31,286 bases of DNA from CAYPXJ01 sp964414595 (GCA_964414595.1 CAYPXJ010000017.1:1-31286); one strand, 5' to 3'; numbered from the stretch's first letter, positions 6,153 to 15,040 are shown. The notes: generated by a model not told the origin, from the letters alone. Program-made: numbers and translations.

Positions 6153-8543
6153 ATGCTTAAATTTTCGAAGACACAGACGAAGAGTTCGCAATACGCCTCC
6201 CGGGAGTTTCCGGAGGCGGAGTTTATTCCGTACCGCTGCCATTGGGACAAGCAAACGATTATCACCAAAGGCAAAGAGATGGTGCAGGTGATTAAACTTT
6301 CCGGCTTCTCGTTTGAGACGGCGGATGATGAAGATCTCGATATTCGCAAGAATGTGCGCAACTCGCTTTACCGCTCGATCGCGGCGGGCAATTATGTGCT
6401 GTGGTTTCATACGGTGCGCCGTCGTCAGCCGGTGACGGTGGGTGGCAAGCAGCCGGAAGGTTTCGCCAAAGAACTCAACGATCGCTGGATGGCAAAGCAC
6501 CGCTCGCGCGATACGTTTGTGAACGAACTTTATATTTCGGTGATTTACCGGCCCGATACAAAAGGCTTCGCCGCGCTGGAAGGGTTGGTGCGCAAATTTG
6601 TGCAGCAGGCGGATACCGAAACCTGGGAGCACGACATTAAAGAAGCGCATAAGGAATTGCTCGATATCACCAATCGTATTGTTTCTACGCTTCGCGAATA
6701 TCAGCCGAAAATTCTCGGTGTGTATGAAAAAAGCGGGCAGACGTACTGCGAGATTCTGGAATTTTTCAGCATGCTGTTAAACGGTGCGGAGAAAAAGCCG
6801 GTGCAGCTGCCGAGCATTGATCTTTCGCATTATCTGCCAACGCACCGGCTTTATTTTGGCCCGCGCGCGATAGAGGTTCGTGGCCCGAATAAAAGTCGTT
6901 TTGCGACGGTTGTAGGTGTGAAGGAGTATTGCGCCTCCACGTCCGCGGGGATGATGGATGCGTTTTTGCAATTACCGTTTGAATTTATCATCGCGCAATC
7001 GTTTGTGTTTTATAATCGCCAGACGGCGATTCAGGGTATGCGCACGCACCAGAAACGCATGTTATCGGCGCGCGACGTGGCCGTTTCACAGATTAATGAA
7101 ATTAACACCGCGCTCGATCTCGCGATGAGCGGCCATATTAGTTTTGGCAACCACCATTTGACGGTGATGTGCCTGGCGGAGGATCTTTCCGAGCTTGAGA
7201 AAAATACCTCGCTCGCGCAGAGTGAGCTGATTAATTGCGGCATGATTCCGGTGCGCGAAACGCGCAATTTGCAAGCGGCGTTCTGGGCGCAAATGCCAGG
7301 AAATTTTGATTTTATCGCGCGCAAATCGGTGATCAATTCGCTTAATCTTTCGAGCTTTGCCTCGCTCCATAATTACCCGGTAGGACGCCGCGAGAGCAAT
7401 CACTGGGGGGATGCGGTGACGGTGCTGGATACGAGTTCGGGCACGCCGTATTTCTTTAATTTCCATAGCCGCGATGTGGGGCATACGACGATTATCGGGC
7501 CGACCGGTGCGGGTAAAACCGTGCTGATGAATTTCCTTTGCGCGCAGGCGCAGAAATATAACGCGCGGATGTTTTTCTTCGACAAAGATCGCGGCGCGGA
7601 AATTTTTATTCGCGCGATTGGCGGCAATTATATGCCGCTCGAAGTGGGCAAGCATTCGCAGTTTAACCCGCTGCAACTTCCGGATACGTCGGAGAATCGA
7701 TCGTTCCTTAACGAATGGCTGCGTAGCATGATCACCGCGAACGAGCCGCGCGTTTCGGTGGAAGATATGGAAAAAATTTCTGAAGCGGTGAATGGAAATT
7801 ACAGTTTGCGACCGGAGGATCGGAGCCTTACCAACATTATGCCGTTCCTGGGTTTGGAAGGGCCGGGGAGCGTGGCCAGCCGCATGAAAATGTGGACGCG
7901 GCGCGAATCGCACGGCAAGCTTTTTGATAACGATGCGGATGGGATCGATTTCCGCCGCTCGCGCATTTACGGTTTTGAAATGGGTGAGATTCTGCGCGAT
8001 AAACTTAGCCTTGGGCCTGTGCTACTGTATCTGTTCCATAAAATCAGTATGGCGCTGGATGGCACGCCGACGATTATCGTGCTGGATGAAGCGTGGGCGC
8101 TGATTGATAACCCGGTGTTCGCGCCGAAAATTAAAGACTGGCTGAAGACGCTCAGAAAACTGAATGCGATGGTTATTTTCGCGACCCAGAGTGTGGAAGA
8201 TGCGAGCAAAAGCGCGATCAGCGATACGCTGATTCAGCAAACGGCGACGCAGATTTTCTTGCTCAACCCGAAAGCAACGCCGGAATATCGCAGTACTTTT
8301 ATGCTGAGCGAGCGCGAGTTTTCTTTGATTAAAGGGACGGATCCCGCTTCGCGTTTCTTCCTGGTGAAGCAATCCTCGGAAGTAGTGGTGGCGCGGCTAG
8401 ATTTGGCGCCCGTAAGCGATTTGATTCCAATTCTTTCCGGCCGCGCGGAAACCGTGGGGCTGCTTGACGATATTCGTGCCGAAGTGGGCGACGACCCGAA
8501 CGTATGGCTGCCAATTTTCCGTGAAAAAGTTAAATACATGTAA
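6153..8543 (+). CDS. virB4: Type IV secretion ATPase VirB4
   Basis: VirB4 is the large membrane-associated ATPase that powers assembly and substrate transfer in type IV secretion. The 796-residue product fits the family. An N-terminal CagE/VirB4 domain occupies about residues 1-400. The Walker A motif GPTGAGKT is at residues 449-456. Walker B with the following glutamate (TIIVLDEAWALI) is at about 640-651, and the downstream FATQSVEDA and QIFLLNP segments are as in other VirB4 proteins. The Rickettsiales-type order virB3-virB4-virB6 is kept. Its last 23 nt overlap the next gene if that gene starts at the GTG at 8521. The catalytic residues look intact, so the ATPase should be active. Confidence 0.97.
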   Translation: MLKFSKTQTKSSQYASREFPEAEFIPYRCHWDKQTIITKGKEMVQVIKLSGFSFETADDEDLDIRKNVRNSLYRSIAAGNYVLWFHTVRRRQPVTVGGKQPEGFAKELNDRWMAKHRSRDTFVNELYISVIYRPDTKGFAALEGLVRKFVQQADTETWEHDIKEAHKELLDITNRIVSTLREYQPKILGVYEKSGQTYCEILEFFSMLLNGAEKKPVQLPSIDLSHYLPTHRLYFGPRAIEVRGPNKSRFATVVGVKEYCASTSAGMMDAFLQLPFEFIIAQSFVFYNRQTAIQGMRTHQKRMLSARDVAVSQINEINTALDLAMSGHISFGNHHLTVMCLAEDLSELEKNTSLAQSELINCGMIPVRETRNLQAAFWAQMPGNFDFIARKSVINSLNLSSFASLHNYPVGRRESNHWGDAVTVLDTSSGTPYFFNFHSRDVGHTTIIGPTGAGKTVLMNFLCAQAQKYNARMFFFDKDRGAEIFIRAIGGNYMPLEVGKHSQFNPLQLPDTSENRSFLNEWLRSMITANEPRVSVEDMEKISEAVNGNYSLRPEDRSLTNIMPFLGLEGPGSVASRMKMWTRRESHGKLFDNDADGIDFRRSRIYGFEMGEILRDKLSLGPVLLYLFHKISMALDGTPTIIVLDEAWALIDNPVFAPKIKDWLKTLRKLNAMVIFATQSVEDASKSAISDTLIQQTATQIFLLNPKATPEYRSTFMLSEREFSLIKGTDPASRFFLVKQSSEVVVARLDLAPVSDLIPILSGRAETVGLLDDIRAEVGDDPNVWLPIFREKVKYM

Positions 8544-9936
8544 GTGGATTCTGCTCATAACGCTGGCGCTCTTGCTGCCAGTGGCGGCGCTTGCCCAACC
8601 CGCGCCAGAAGAACCCTTCAAAGCTCCGTGTTCGGATAAAAAATATACCGGCGTGCTAAGCCAGGCGGTTTCCTGCGTGGAAACGGTGATGCAGGAAAAT
8701 GTGGCGCAGAGCATCGATCAGGTGCTGGAATATATGTCGCCCATCGTGGCGGCGGCGCTGACGCTTTATATTATTTTTTATGGGATGGATGTGATTTTGC
8801 GCGGCAATCAGCAAAATCTGAAAGCCGAATTTTTGATGAAAATTGTGAAGTTTATGTTTGTGGCGATGCTCACCTATGCGAGCGGCCAGGCGATGGTGAA
8901 ACAGCTTTACCCGATGATAACGGAGGCCTCGTTCGATATGGCGAATATCGTGACGAGTAATATGAATTTTCAGGGGCAATGTTCGAATGCGGATTGGGAT
9001 ATCTGGCAGCGTTCGGATTGTATTATCGCAAGTTTCACCGGTGTGAGTAACTTTGATCAGCTGATGGAGCGCATGGAACAGGAGCGCGAATCAGGGCCGC
9101 AGGAAAATACGCCGCAATTTTGGGAGCAGAGTAATTTTAAGGGGTTTTTCCTTTTCGATTATTCCAACAAGTTGCTCGCATCGCCTTACGGCTGGATTAT
9201 TTCTGTGTTTGTGGTGGGCGCGACGTTTTTGATGCTGATTACGTTTGGTGTGGCGATATTTATGTATATCGCGGCGATGCTGGCGATTGGGTTTTTGTTT
9301 CTGCTTACGCCGATTATGCTGCCGCTGATTCTTTTTGAATTTACCAAACGCACGACGCAAATTTGGTTTCTGATGTTACTGGGTTATGTGATTCAGCCGG
9401 CGTTGTTATTTGCGTATCTGGCGTTCAGCCTTTCGATTATCAACGTGACGCTCTACGGCGCGGATGGTGAGCGCGACGAAAATGGCGGCTTGTATGAAAG
9501 CCTGCTCGAAACGCAGGATCAGCTGGCGGTGAAAGACGCGGCGGGAAATCCCGTGCTGGATGCGCAAGGGAATCCCGTTTTGAAACCGCTGGAATATAAA
9601 GCGCTGCTGCGTTCGGCGTTTGCGGTGGCGAAAGGCCGGCAGGACCCGAAAGCCGCTATCGAAATGCAGGGCAAGCGCGAAGCGGAAAATCAGCGTGAGA
9701 ATTTCAAGGTGCCCAATATTCCGATTCAGGGTGATGAATTTGCGCTGGTTATTGTAGGGCTGCTGGCCGTGATTGTGATGCTGTATATTCTCTATACGTT
9801 CTTGTTTAACTTGCTGCGGATGGCGGGGTCGCTGACCGGTACGACGACGGTTTCAAGCCTCGGTTCGGCGCTTGGGCAGACGACGAGCGCGGTCACGGGC
9901 GCAGTTGGGCGGCAATTCCAGAAGGCGGTAGGGTGA
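8521..9936 (+). CDS. virB6: VirB6/TrbL-family type IV secretion channel protein, first copy
   Basis: VirB6 is the polytopic inner-membrane core of the type IV channel. The GTG at 8521 is preferred because it creates a clean signal sequence (VKKLNTCKWILLITLALLLPVAALA, cleaved before QP) and overlaps virB4 by 23 nt. An in-frame ATG at 8464 would add 19 non-hydrophobic residues. The mature protein has a short periplasmic part with paired cysteines, then a segment IIFYGMDVILRG near residue 85 shared with the other two copies. A cluster of strongly hydrophobic segments lies at about residues 220-320 and another at about 410-435. A duplicated GNPVL motif (AAGNPVLDAQGNPVLK) lies in a loop near residue 342. 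The family call rests on topology and operon position; sequence identity within VirB6 is always low. Confidence 0.85.
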   Translation: MKKLNTCKWILLITLALLLPVAALAQPAPEEPFKAPCSDKKYTGVLSQAVSCVETVMQENVAQSIDQVLEYMSPIVAAALTLYIIFYGMDVILRGNQQNLKAEFLMKIVKFMFVAMLTYASGQAMVKQLYPMITEASFDMANIVTSNMNFQGQCSNADWDIWQRSDCIIASFTGVSNFDQLMERMEQERESGPQENTPQFWEQSNFKGFFLFDYSNKLLASPYGWIISVFVVGATFLMLITFGVAIFMYIAAMLAIGFLFLLTPIMLPLILFEFTKRTTQIWFLMLLGYVIQPALLFAYLAFSLSIINVTLYGADGERDENGGLYESLLETQDQLAVKDAAGNPVLDAQGNPVLKPLEYKALLRSAFAVAKGRQDPKAAIEMQGKREAENQRENFKVPNIPIQGDEFALVIVGLLAVIVMLYILYTFLFNLLRMAGSLTGTTTVSSLGSALGQTTSAVTGAVGRQFQKAVG

Positions 9937-11432
9937 TGCGGTATCTCCTCGCCCTTTTAATGATGTTCTTTTTCGCGCAGCCGGCGCTGGCGGAGGAGTT
10001 TAAACCTTCCGACGAGCTGCTACAGCAGGTGAAGAATATGCGCTGTAGCGAGAATGGTGGTTTCGACCCGGATTACCCCATCGATTCGGCGTATCAATGT
10101 GTGAAAGGGCTCATCGATAATGCGACGGGTGACGTGGCGGAGGTGTTGTTTGACGCGCTGAAAACGGCGCTGGTCGGTGTGTTCATGATTGCGCTGATTC
10201 TTTTTGGCATGCACGCGATTTTAGGCGGCGCGCGGCAACTGCAGCCCGAGACGATGACCTTCATGCTGAAATTTCTGGTGTGCGCGGCGGCTGTTTTTTT
10301 AATGGATCAAGGCGGCGGTGTTTTGGTGTTGCGCGATGCCGTAATGCGCTCCGGCCCCGAGCTTTCGAATATGGTGTTTACCATCACGCAAGAAGAACAG
10401 GCGGCGGGCGGTGGCGGTGGTGGAAAATGTTCGCCCACGAATCAATCGGTGGACCCGAATAACCCGAGTGTGTTCCGCACGCTGGATTGCTTGATGAAAG
10501 AAATTTTTGGCGCGCTCGACCCCGAAACGCAGGAAAATCTGATGCAGAAATTCGGCGGCGGTGAAAATAAGGGTATGATGCTTTTCGCGGTGCTTGGTTC
10601 GCTGTGGGCGATGGGGCCTGTTGGCGGGCAGAGTTTCTTTTTCGGCATGGGGATTGCGGTGACGCTTTTCATGACGTTTGCCACCGCGCTGTTTATTCAT
10701 ATTATCGCGCTGATTGCGCTTTCGTTCCTTTTCAGCCTGGTGCCGATTTTCCTGCCGCTGGTGATGTTTCAATATACGCGATCAATGTTTGATAATTATT
10801 GGAAGCAGATACTTTCCTACATTTTACAGCCGATGGTGATGGCGGCGTTTATCAGCATGTATGTGCTGGTGATTGATGAATTTGTTTCAAACCCGCAAGG
10901 GCTGCAAAATATTTTCAAAGTGGCGGATCGTGTACTTTCCGACCCGAATCATGCGCATGATTATTCGGCGCTTGAGATGGCGCGCGTGGTGGAAGCGGGC
11001 AGGCAAGGCGGCTCGCTGAAACATGGCCGCACGAGCATTGTGGAGGAGCGGCCTATCGACGGGCTGATGCAGGATTACGGCGTTGACCCGAGTAAATTCA
11101 GCGGCAATCTGCGCGCGGCGATGCAAATGGCGGGCGGGCAGGATCTGGACGGCACGACCAAAGGCGATGTGAGTTTCAACATCAAGCTGCCCGTGCTAAG
11201 CTGGTCCGACGAGATGACCGAAAATCTGACTTCTGAAATGACGATCATGATTATCACCATTCTGCTGTTTTACCGGTTCCTGCAGATTCTGCCGACGCTT
11301 GTTACCGAACTCACGGTGGGCGATCGACGTATTCCGAATCTGGCGCGGACGGAGCCGATTTCTTCTGTCGGTAATACGATGGGTTCGGCGCAGGCGAATC
11401 TGCAGAAAGGCATGCAGCAGGTATTCAAATGA
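9936..11432 (+). CDS. virB6: VirB6/TrbL-family type IV secretion channel protein, second copy
   Basis: This is a paralogue of the preceding gene, joined by a TGATG stop-start overlap. The 498-residue product has a cleavable signal (RYLLALLMMFFFAQPALA), a short cysteine-containing domain (MRCSENGG, then AYQCVKG), and the shared segment LFGMHAILGGARQLQPETMTFMLKF. It then has a six-glycine run before KCSPTNQ, a block of membrane segments at about residues 215-310 ending near LQPMVMAAFISMYVL, and a final segment near residue 440. The Gly run and cysteines probably form a periplasmic loop. The glycine-rich run could be prone to length variation. Several VirB6 copies in series is typical of rvh-type systems. 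Confidence 0.85.
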   Translation: MRYLLALLMMFFFAQPALAEEFKPSDELLQQVKNMRCSENGGFDPDYPIDSAYQCVKGLIDNATGDVAEVLFDALKTALVGVFMIALILFGMHAILGGARQLQPETMTFMLKFLVCAAAVFLMDQGGGVLVLRDAVMRSGPELSNMVFTITQEEQAAGGGGGGKCSPTNQSVDPNNPSVFRTLDCLMKEIFGALDPETQENLMQKFGGGENKGMMLFAVLGSLWAMGPVGGQSFFFGMGIAVTLFMTFATALFIHIIALIALSFLFSLVPIFLPLVMFQYTRSMFDNYWKQILSYILQPMVMAAFISMYVLVIDEFVSNPQGLQNIFKVADRVLSDPNHAHDYSALEMARVVEAGRQGGSLKHGRTSIVEERPIDGLMQDYGVDPSKFSGNLRAAMQMAGGQDLDGTTKGDVSFNIKLPVLSWSDEMTENLTSEMTIMIITILLFYRFLQILPTLVTELTVGDRRIPNLARTEPISSVGNTMGSAQANLQKGMQQVFK

Positions 11433-12754
11433 TGCGCATTCCTCCACCCATGCTGCGCGGTTTGATGTGCCTGTTGGTGCTGCTGTTGGTGAGCGCGTGC
11501 GCAGAAGCGCCACGTGGTATTAAAAATCAGGATAATTGTTTTTGTATTAATGAAATTGGTCAGCCGAATACGGCGCCGGGCTGCGAGGATAGTAGTTCTG
11601 CAAAACCGCTGCCAAAGCGTACGCTGCCGGATGAAGAAAATATTCCTGAGCCGCTGCGCGGCAAGGATGTGGGGCCTATTACCTATATTGTGGTAAAGGT
11701 GCAGGCGAAGGTGCTGGATACTTCGGAAATTATTTACAAACGCCTGATAGAACAATCAGGATTTATCAATATTTTCCGCGCTGTGGCGCTGATGTTCATC
11801 ATTTTTTACGGCATGGGTATTGCCGTAGGGATGATACAACTTAACGCGAAGGAATTTGTTGTTCGCATCATAAAGCTTGCGATTGTGTGGAGTTTTATCG
11901 AAGTGCAGAGCGGGTGGGACCAATTTAATTATTGGGTGATTGGATTTTTTGAAACGGCGACGAACGAGCTTTCCGGCCTGCTTGCGGGTGCGTTCTCCGG
12001 CATGGAAGTGAATAACGATGAATTTTTCGCCTACGATGTGTTTGCGTTTATCGACGATAAAATTGTGAATTTCTTCTTCTCGCAACGTTTCTCAGTGATT
12101 ATGGCGGCGATGATGGCCGATGCCGGCGGCGGCATGGTGATTGGCGTGCTGATGGGTTTGCTTGTATTCACCTATGTGAGCGCGTTGGTGGAGGGCTTGG
12201 TGGTTTATATGCTTTCCGGCATTGCGCGCGCGCTGATTTTTGCCATCGCGCCGATTTTCTTCCTCTTCCTGCTCTTCCAGCAAACGCAGAATATTTTCAG
12301 TAGCTGGGTGAAGCAGCTTATCAATTATTCGATGCAGCCGATTTTTGTGATCGCGTTTCTGGCGCTGTTCAACGGCATACTCTTCGGCTTCTTCCAGGAT
12401 ATGTTCAGCATCAAACATGCGATTTGCTTTTCAAAAATGGAGGCAGGTGGGGCAGGTCAATCGTTTGAGCTGAAATTCTGGCAATTTGAGAGCGTAGAGG
12501 CCAATGGCGCGGCGGCGCAGCCAACCGCCAATACGCCGACGGCGGTTATCAGCATGCCCGATTTATTCGTGGCGGTGATGCTCTGCTTCGTGATGATGAA
12601 AATGATGGGCTGGGTGAAAGAAACCGTATCGCAGCTCACCGAGGGTGGTCTAACCTTCCAGAGCGGCGGCCTAGGCGCGCTGCGGCGTGAGATCACGCAG
12701 GCGGCCAACCAGGGAATGGGTAATACGCCGCGTGCCGGCCCGCCGGGGCATTAA
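11429..12754 (+). CDS. virB6: VirB6/TrbL-family channel protein with lipoprotein signal, third copy
   Basis: This is the third VirB6 paralogue, joined to the second by an ATGA overlap. The 441-residue product begins with a lipoprotein-type signal: LRGLMCLLVLLLVSAC puts the lipobox cysteine at residue 24. A lipid-anchored N-terminus on a polytopic inner-membrane protein is unusual, although the segment could also act as an uncleaved anchor. It carries the shared motif FIIFYGMGIAVGMIQLNAKEF near residue 122, several membrane segments at about residues 220-335, and a later one (DLFVAVMLCFVMMKMMGW) near 380. Element R3 begins at the nucleotide after its stop, which probably marks the end of the operon. 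Confidence 0.85.
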   Translation: MMRIPPPMLRGLMCLLVLLLVSACAEAPRGIKNQDNCFCINEIGQPNTAPGCEDSSSAKPLPKRTLPDEENIPEPLRGKDVGPITYIVVKVQAKVLDTSEIIYKRLIEQSGFINIFRAVALMFIIFYGMGIAVGMIQLNAKEFVVRIIKLAIVWSFIEVQSGWDQFNYWVIGFFETATNELSGLLAGAFSGMEVNNDEFFAYDVFAFIDDKIVNFFFSQRFSVIMAAMMADAGGGMVIGVLMGLLVFTYVSALVEGLVVYMLSGIARALIFAIAPIFFLFLLFQQTQNIFSSWVKQLINYSMQPIFVIAFLALFNGILFGFFQDMFSIKHAICFSKMEAGGAGQSFELKFWQFESVEANGAAAQPTANTPTAVISMPDLFVAVMLCFVMMKMMGWVKETVSQLTEGGLTFQSGGLGALRREITQAANQGMGNTPRAGPPGH

Positions 12755-12874
12755 AAACGCATTAGGCTCGGCATTTCGTTGAAGTTTTCGGACTTCCGAG
12801 GCTCATGTACCAAAGCGTACACTCCGCTTCGGTTTCCTCAAACTTCTGCCTCACTGCTCAAGCCTAACGCATTT
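12755..12874. repeat. Palindromic intergenic element, copy R3
   Basis: The core GTAC-CAAAGC-GTAC is at 12807-12820. The outer arms at 12755-12768 and 12861-12874 pair with two mismatches in 14 (GCATTAGGCT against AGCCTAACGC). The inner arms are CTTCCGAGGCTC and CCGCTTCGGTTTCC. It starts directly after the stop of the third virB6. Confidence 0.8.
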
Positions 12875-12885
12875 TCGCTTAGTGC

Positions 12886-12914
12886 TTGTACAGCAAAATA
12901 GATTTTGCTAGGTT
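12886..12914 (+). promoter_or_regulatory. Candidate promoter of the virB7-like gene
   Basis: TTGTAC (12886-12891) and TAGGTT (12909-12914) are separated by 17 nt. A start about 7 nt downstream would coincide with the ATG at 12921, which has no ribosome site, so the message may be leaderless. The -10 is only a partial match. Confidence 0.35.
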
Positions 12915-12920
12915 CGCCCT

Positions 12921-13070
12921 ATGAAACATCTTTTCCTCATCGCTCTCGCGCTTATCGCACTCTCGGCCTGCACCACCAAAACCGAGGATTTGAAAAGCCC
13001 ATGCGTGGGTATTGAAGGCAGCCCTTGCGGCCCAAAACGCAGCGCAAACCCTGATAAATTCACTGTGTAA
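12921..13070 (+). CDS. Small lipoprotein, VirB7-like
   Basis: The 49-residue product has a lipoprotein signal (MKHLFLIALALIALSAC, Cys at residue 17). It is followed by a short mature part with two Pro-Cys units, SPCVGIEGSPCGPKR, and no membrane segment. Short lipoproteins with SPC...PCGPK-type motifs occur as VirB7 in Rickettsiales-type T4SS, where VirB7 anchors the outer-membrane core with VirB9. That motif match is from memory and needs a profile search. The position right after the virB6 block supports the call, although R3 and a possible new promoter separate it from the operon. No ribosome site is visible. virB8, virB9, virB10, virB11 and virD4 are not in the window. Confidence 0.7.
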   Translation: MKHLFLIALALIALSACTTKTEDLKSPCVGIEGSPCGPKRSANPDKFTV

Positions 13071-13075
13071 CTTGT

Positions 13076-14035
13076 TTGGCTGTTTACACCGATATTTCCG
13101 CTAATGATCGAGAGGCGATTCGCAAGGCATATTGTCTTGCATCGGAAAGCCGTTTTACACCTATCAGCGAAGGTGTCGAAAATTCTAATTATCTGGTGGA
13201 TAGTGATGGCCAGCATTTTGTGCTGACGATTTACGAAAAGCGCGTCAATGCGCTGGATGTGCCCTTTTTCTTAGCCCTTATGGAGCATAGTGCCCGGCAC
13301 GGAATTCCGTGTCCGCTGCCGATTCAAACACAGGGCGGCGAGCAGTTATTTTATATTGGCCCGAAACCGGCGGCGCTGTTTTCGTTTCTTCCCGGCAAAA
13401 GCCCGAAGCGCATTCAAAATGAGCATTGCGAACAGGTGGGCCGGATGCTGGCGAAACTGCATGTGGTGACCTCGAATTTCGCCGGCGAGCGTGCGAACGC
13501 GCTTTCGGTGCCCAATCTTGCCTCGCTTATCAAGCAGATTGGCGAGGATGCGAATCGTTTTAAGCCGGGCTTTGCCGCATGGCTGAACGATACCTATGCG
13601 GCGATTGTGAAACAATGGCCGAAGCGTTTGCCGCAGGGCGTGATTCATGCGGATTTATTTCCGGACAATGTGCTGTTTAACCGCGCGCATCTTTCCGGAC
13701 TTTTGGATTTTTATTTCGCCTGCAACGACGATTATGCCTACGATTTGGCGATTTGTTTGAATGCGTGGTGTTTCGAGCAGCACCACGAATTTAACATCAC
13801 GAAGGCGAAGCATTTGCTGCAGGGATATAATGAAGTGCGGCAGCTGACGCGCGAGGAAATTCAGGCGCTGCCGGTGCTCGCGCAAGGTGCGGCGATGCGG
13901 TTTTTGCTAACGCGTCTGCAGGATTTTTTAAAACCTGCGAAAGGCGCAATCGTGAAGCCGAAAGATCCAAAAGAATATATTACGAAATTAAATTTCCACG
14001 CGAATGTGAAATCAGCTTCTGAGTACGGCCTATAG
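13076..14035 (+). CDS. thrB: Homoserine kinase, ThrB type II (APH fold)
   Basis: The enzyme phosphorylates homoserine with ATP, the step before threonine synthase. This is the aminoglycoside-phosphotransferase-fold version found in alphaproteobacteria and Pseudomonas, not the GHMP kinase of E. coli. The start is taken as TTG at 13076: it yields AVYTDIS, which matches the conserved MAVYTD family start, and gives 319 residues, the usual length. The segment EGVENSNYLV near residue 33 and the catalytic loop VIHADLFPDNVLF at about residues 189-201, followed by GLLDFYFA, are intact. No Shine-Dalgarno is visible, and the start lies 5 nt after the virB7-like stop, so translation is probably coupled to that gene. 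Element R4 follows its stop directly. Confidence 0.94.
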   Translation: MAVYTDISANDREAIRKAYCLASESRFTPISEGVENSNYLVDSDGQHFVLTIYEKRVNALDVPFFLALMEHSARHGIPCPLPIQTQGGEQLFYIGPKPAALFSFLPGKSPKRIQNEHCEQVGRMLAKLHVVTSNFAGERANALSVPNLASLIKQIGEDANRFKPGFAAWLNDTYAAIVKQWPKRLPQGVIHADLFPDNVLFNRAHLSGLLDFYFACNDDYAYDLAICLNAWCFEQHHEFNITKAKHLLQGYNEVRQLTREEIQALPVLAQGAAMRFLLTRLQDFLKPAKGAIVKPKDPKEYITKLNFHANVKSASEYGL

Positions 14036-14156
14036 CGCGGTTTTATTTTGCCGCATACTGCGTCGCCGCTTCGGACTCGGCGTGCTCGTGTACTTCTTTG
14101 TACAGTCCGCGCGCCTCGTCTTGCGCTCCTTGTCTGCGGCGAAATAAACTCCGCTC
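14036..14156. repeat. Palindromic intergenic element, copy R4
   Basis: The core GTAC-TTCTTT-GTAC is at 14090-14103. The outer arms TTTATTTTGCCGCA (14042-14055) and TGCGGCGAAATAAA (14135-14148) pair at 13 of 14 positions. The inner arms are CGGCGTGCTC and CCGCGCGCCTCG. It fills the gap between the convergent thrB and dapB genes. Confidence 0.8.
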
Positions 14157-14165
14157 TGAGGAGAT

Positions 14166-14981
14166 CTAGTTGGAGAGATTTAATACGTCTTTCATCGTGT
14201 AATAGCCGGGTTTTTTGCCTTTGACCCAGAGTGCAGCGGTGATGGCGCCATCGGCAAATACGCGGCGATCTTCGGCGATATGCGAGAGGACGACACGCTC
14301 GCCCGTGCCTGCAAAAATTACGCTGTGATCGCCCACGACGCTGCCGCCGCGCAGTGTCGCAAAGCCGATTTCGCCTTGCGGACGCGCGCCGATGTTGCCG
14401 CTGCGTTCGGTGCAGGCGACCTCTTTCAGTTTTACTTTACGGCCTTTCGCTGCCGCTTCGCCGAGCGCGAGCGCCGTGCCGGAAGGCGCATCGACTTTAT
14501 GGCGATGGTGCATTTCGACAATTTCGATATCGACATTTTCGTGAAATGTTTTTGCGCCGAGTTCCACCAGATGCAGCAATACGTTGACGCCGAGGCTCAT
14601 ATTGGCTGCCTGTACGATGGGGATTTTTTTTGCCGCATCGGCGATGGCTTTTTTGCCTTTTTCATCGAAGCCCGTCGTGCCGATCACCAGCGCGGTTTTA
14701 TTTTTAATCGCGATGGGAAGCGCGGCAAGTGTGACTTCGGGGCGCGAAAAATCAATCGCGACGNNNNNNNNNNCGTCCGCTTTTGCGAGCACTTTGGCGA
14801 TATCGTCGCTGCAAATCGCGCCGATGGCATCGCCGCCGGCGAGTTTGCCCAAATCGACGCCGACTTCCGGCGTGCGTTTCGCCGCCAGGCCGCCGACGAG
14901 CGCGATACGTTTGTTCGCCAGCGCTTGTGCGATAATCATGCGGCCCATTTTGCCGCTGGCACCGAGTATGCTTGTTTTCAT
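14166..14981 (-). CDS. dapB: 4-hydroxy-tetrahydrodipicolinate reductase (contains assembly gap)
   Basis: DapB reduces hydroxy-tetrahydrodipicolinate with NAD(P)H in lysine and diaminopimelate synthesis. The product is about 271 residues including four undetermined ones. It has the nucleotide-binding motif GASGKMGRM at residues 8-16, the IDFSRPEVT segment after the gap, and the catalytic signature EMHHRHKVDAPSGTA near residue 160. The C-terminus DRRVFADGAITAALW is typical. Ten Ns (14764-14773) interrupt codons about 70-73, but the frame is open on both sides. Family alignment suggests no residue is really missing there. The ATG at 14981 agrees with the family N-terminus. It converges with thrB. 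Confidence 0.95.
   Translation of the reverse strand: MKTSILGASGKMGRMIIAQALANKRIALVGGLAAKRTPEVGVDLGKLAGGDAIGAICSDDIAKVLAKADXXXXVAIDFSRPEVTLAALPIAIKNKTALVIGTTGFDEKGKKAIADAAKKIPIVQAANMSLGVNVLLHLVELGAKTFHENVDIEIVEMHHRHKVDAPSGTALALGEAAAKGRKVKLKEVACTERSGNIGARPQGEIGFATLRGGSVVGDHSVIFAGTGERVVLSHIAEDRRVFADGAITAALWVKGKKPGYYTMKDVLNLSN
14764..14773. other. Assembly gap (10 N) inside dapB
   Basis: Ten undetermined bases separate two contig ends. On the dapB strand the left side ends GCGGACG and the right side begins CGTCGCG. Merging the shared CG gives GCG GAC GTC GCG (Ala-Asp-Val-Ala), which leads straight into the conserved IDF motif. The gap is therefore probably a placeholder over a small overlap rather than missing sequence. 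Confidence 0.9.
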
Positions 14982-15040
14982 GGTGTGGGTTCCGTTATAA
15001 TCAAGCTTTCAACATACGTGGAAATGGGCGCGCTGACAAT

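Noticed and set aside
14764..14773. dapB as a frameshifted pseudogene
   Set aside because: Both sides of the Ns are in the same frame, the family motifs are complete, and the interruption is undetermined bases rather than a real lesion.
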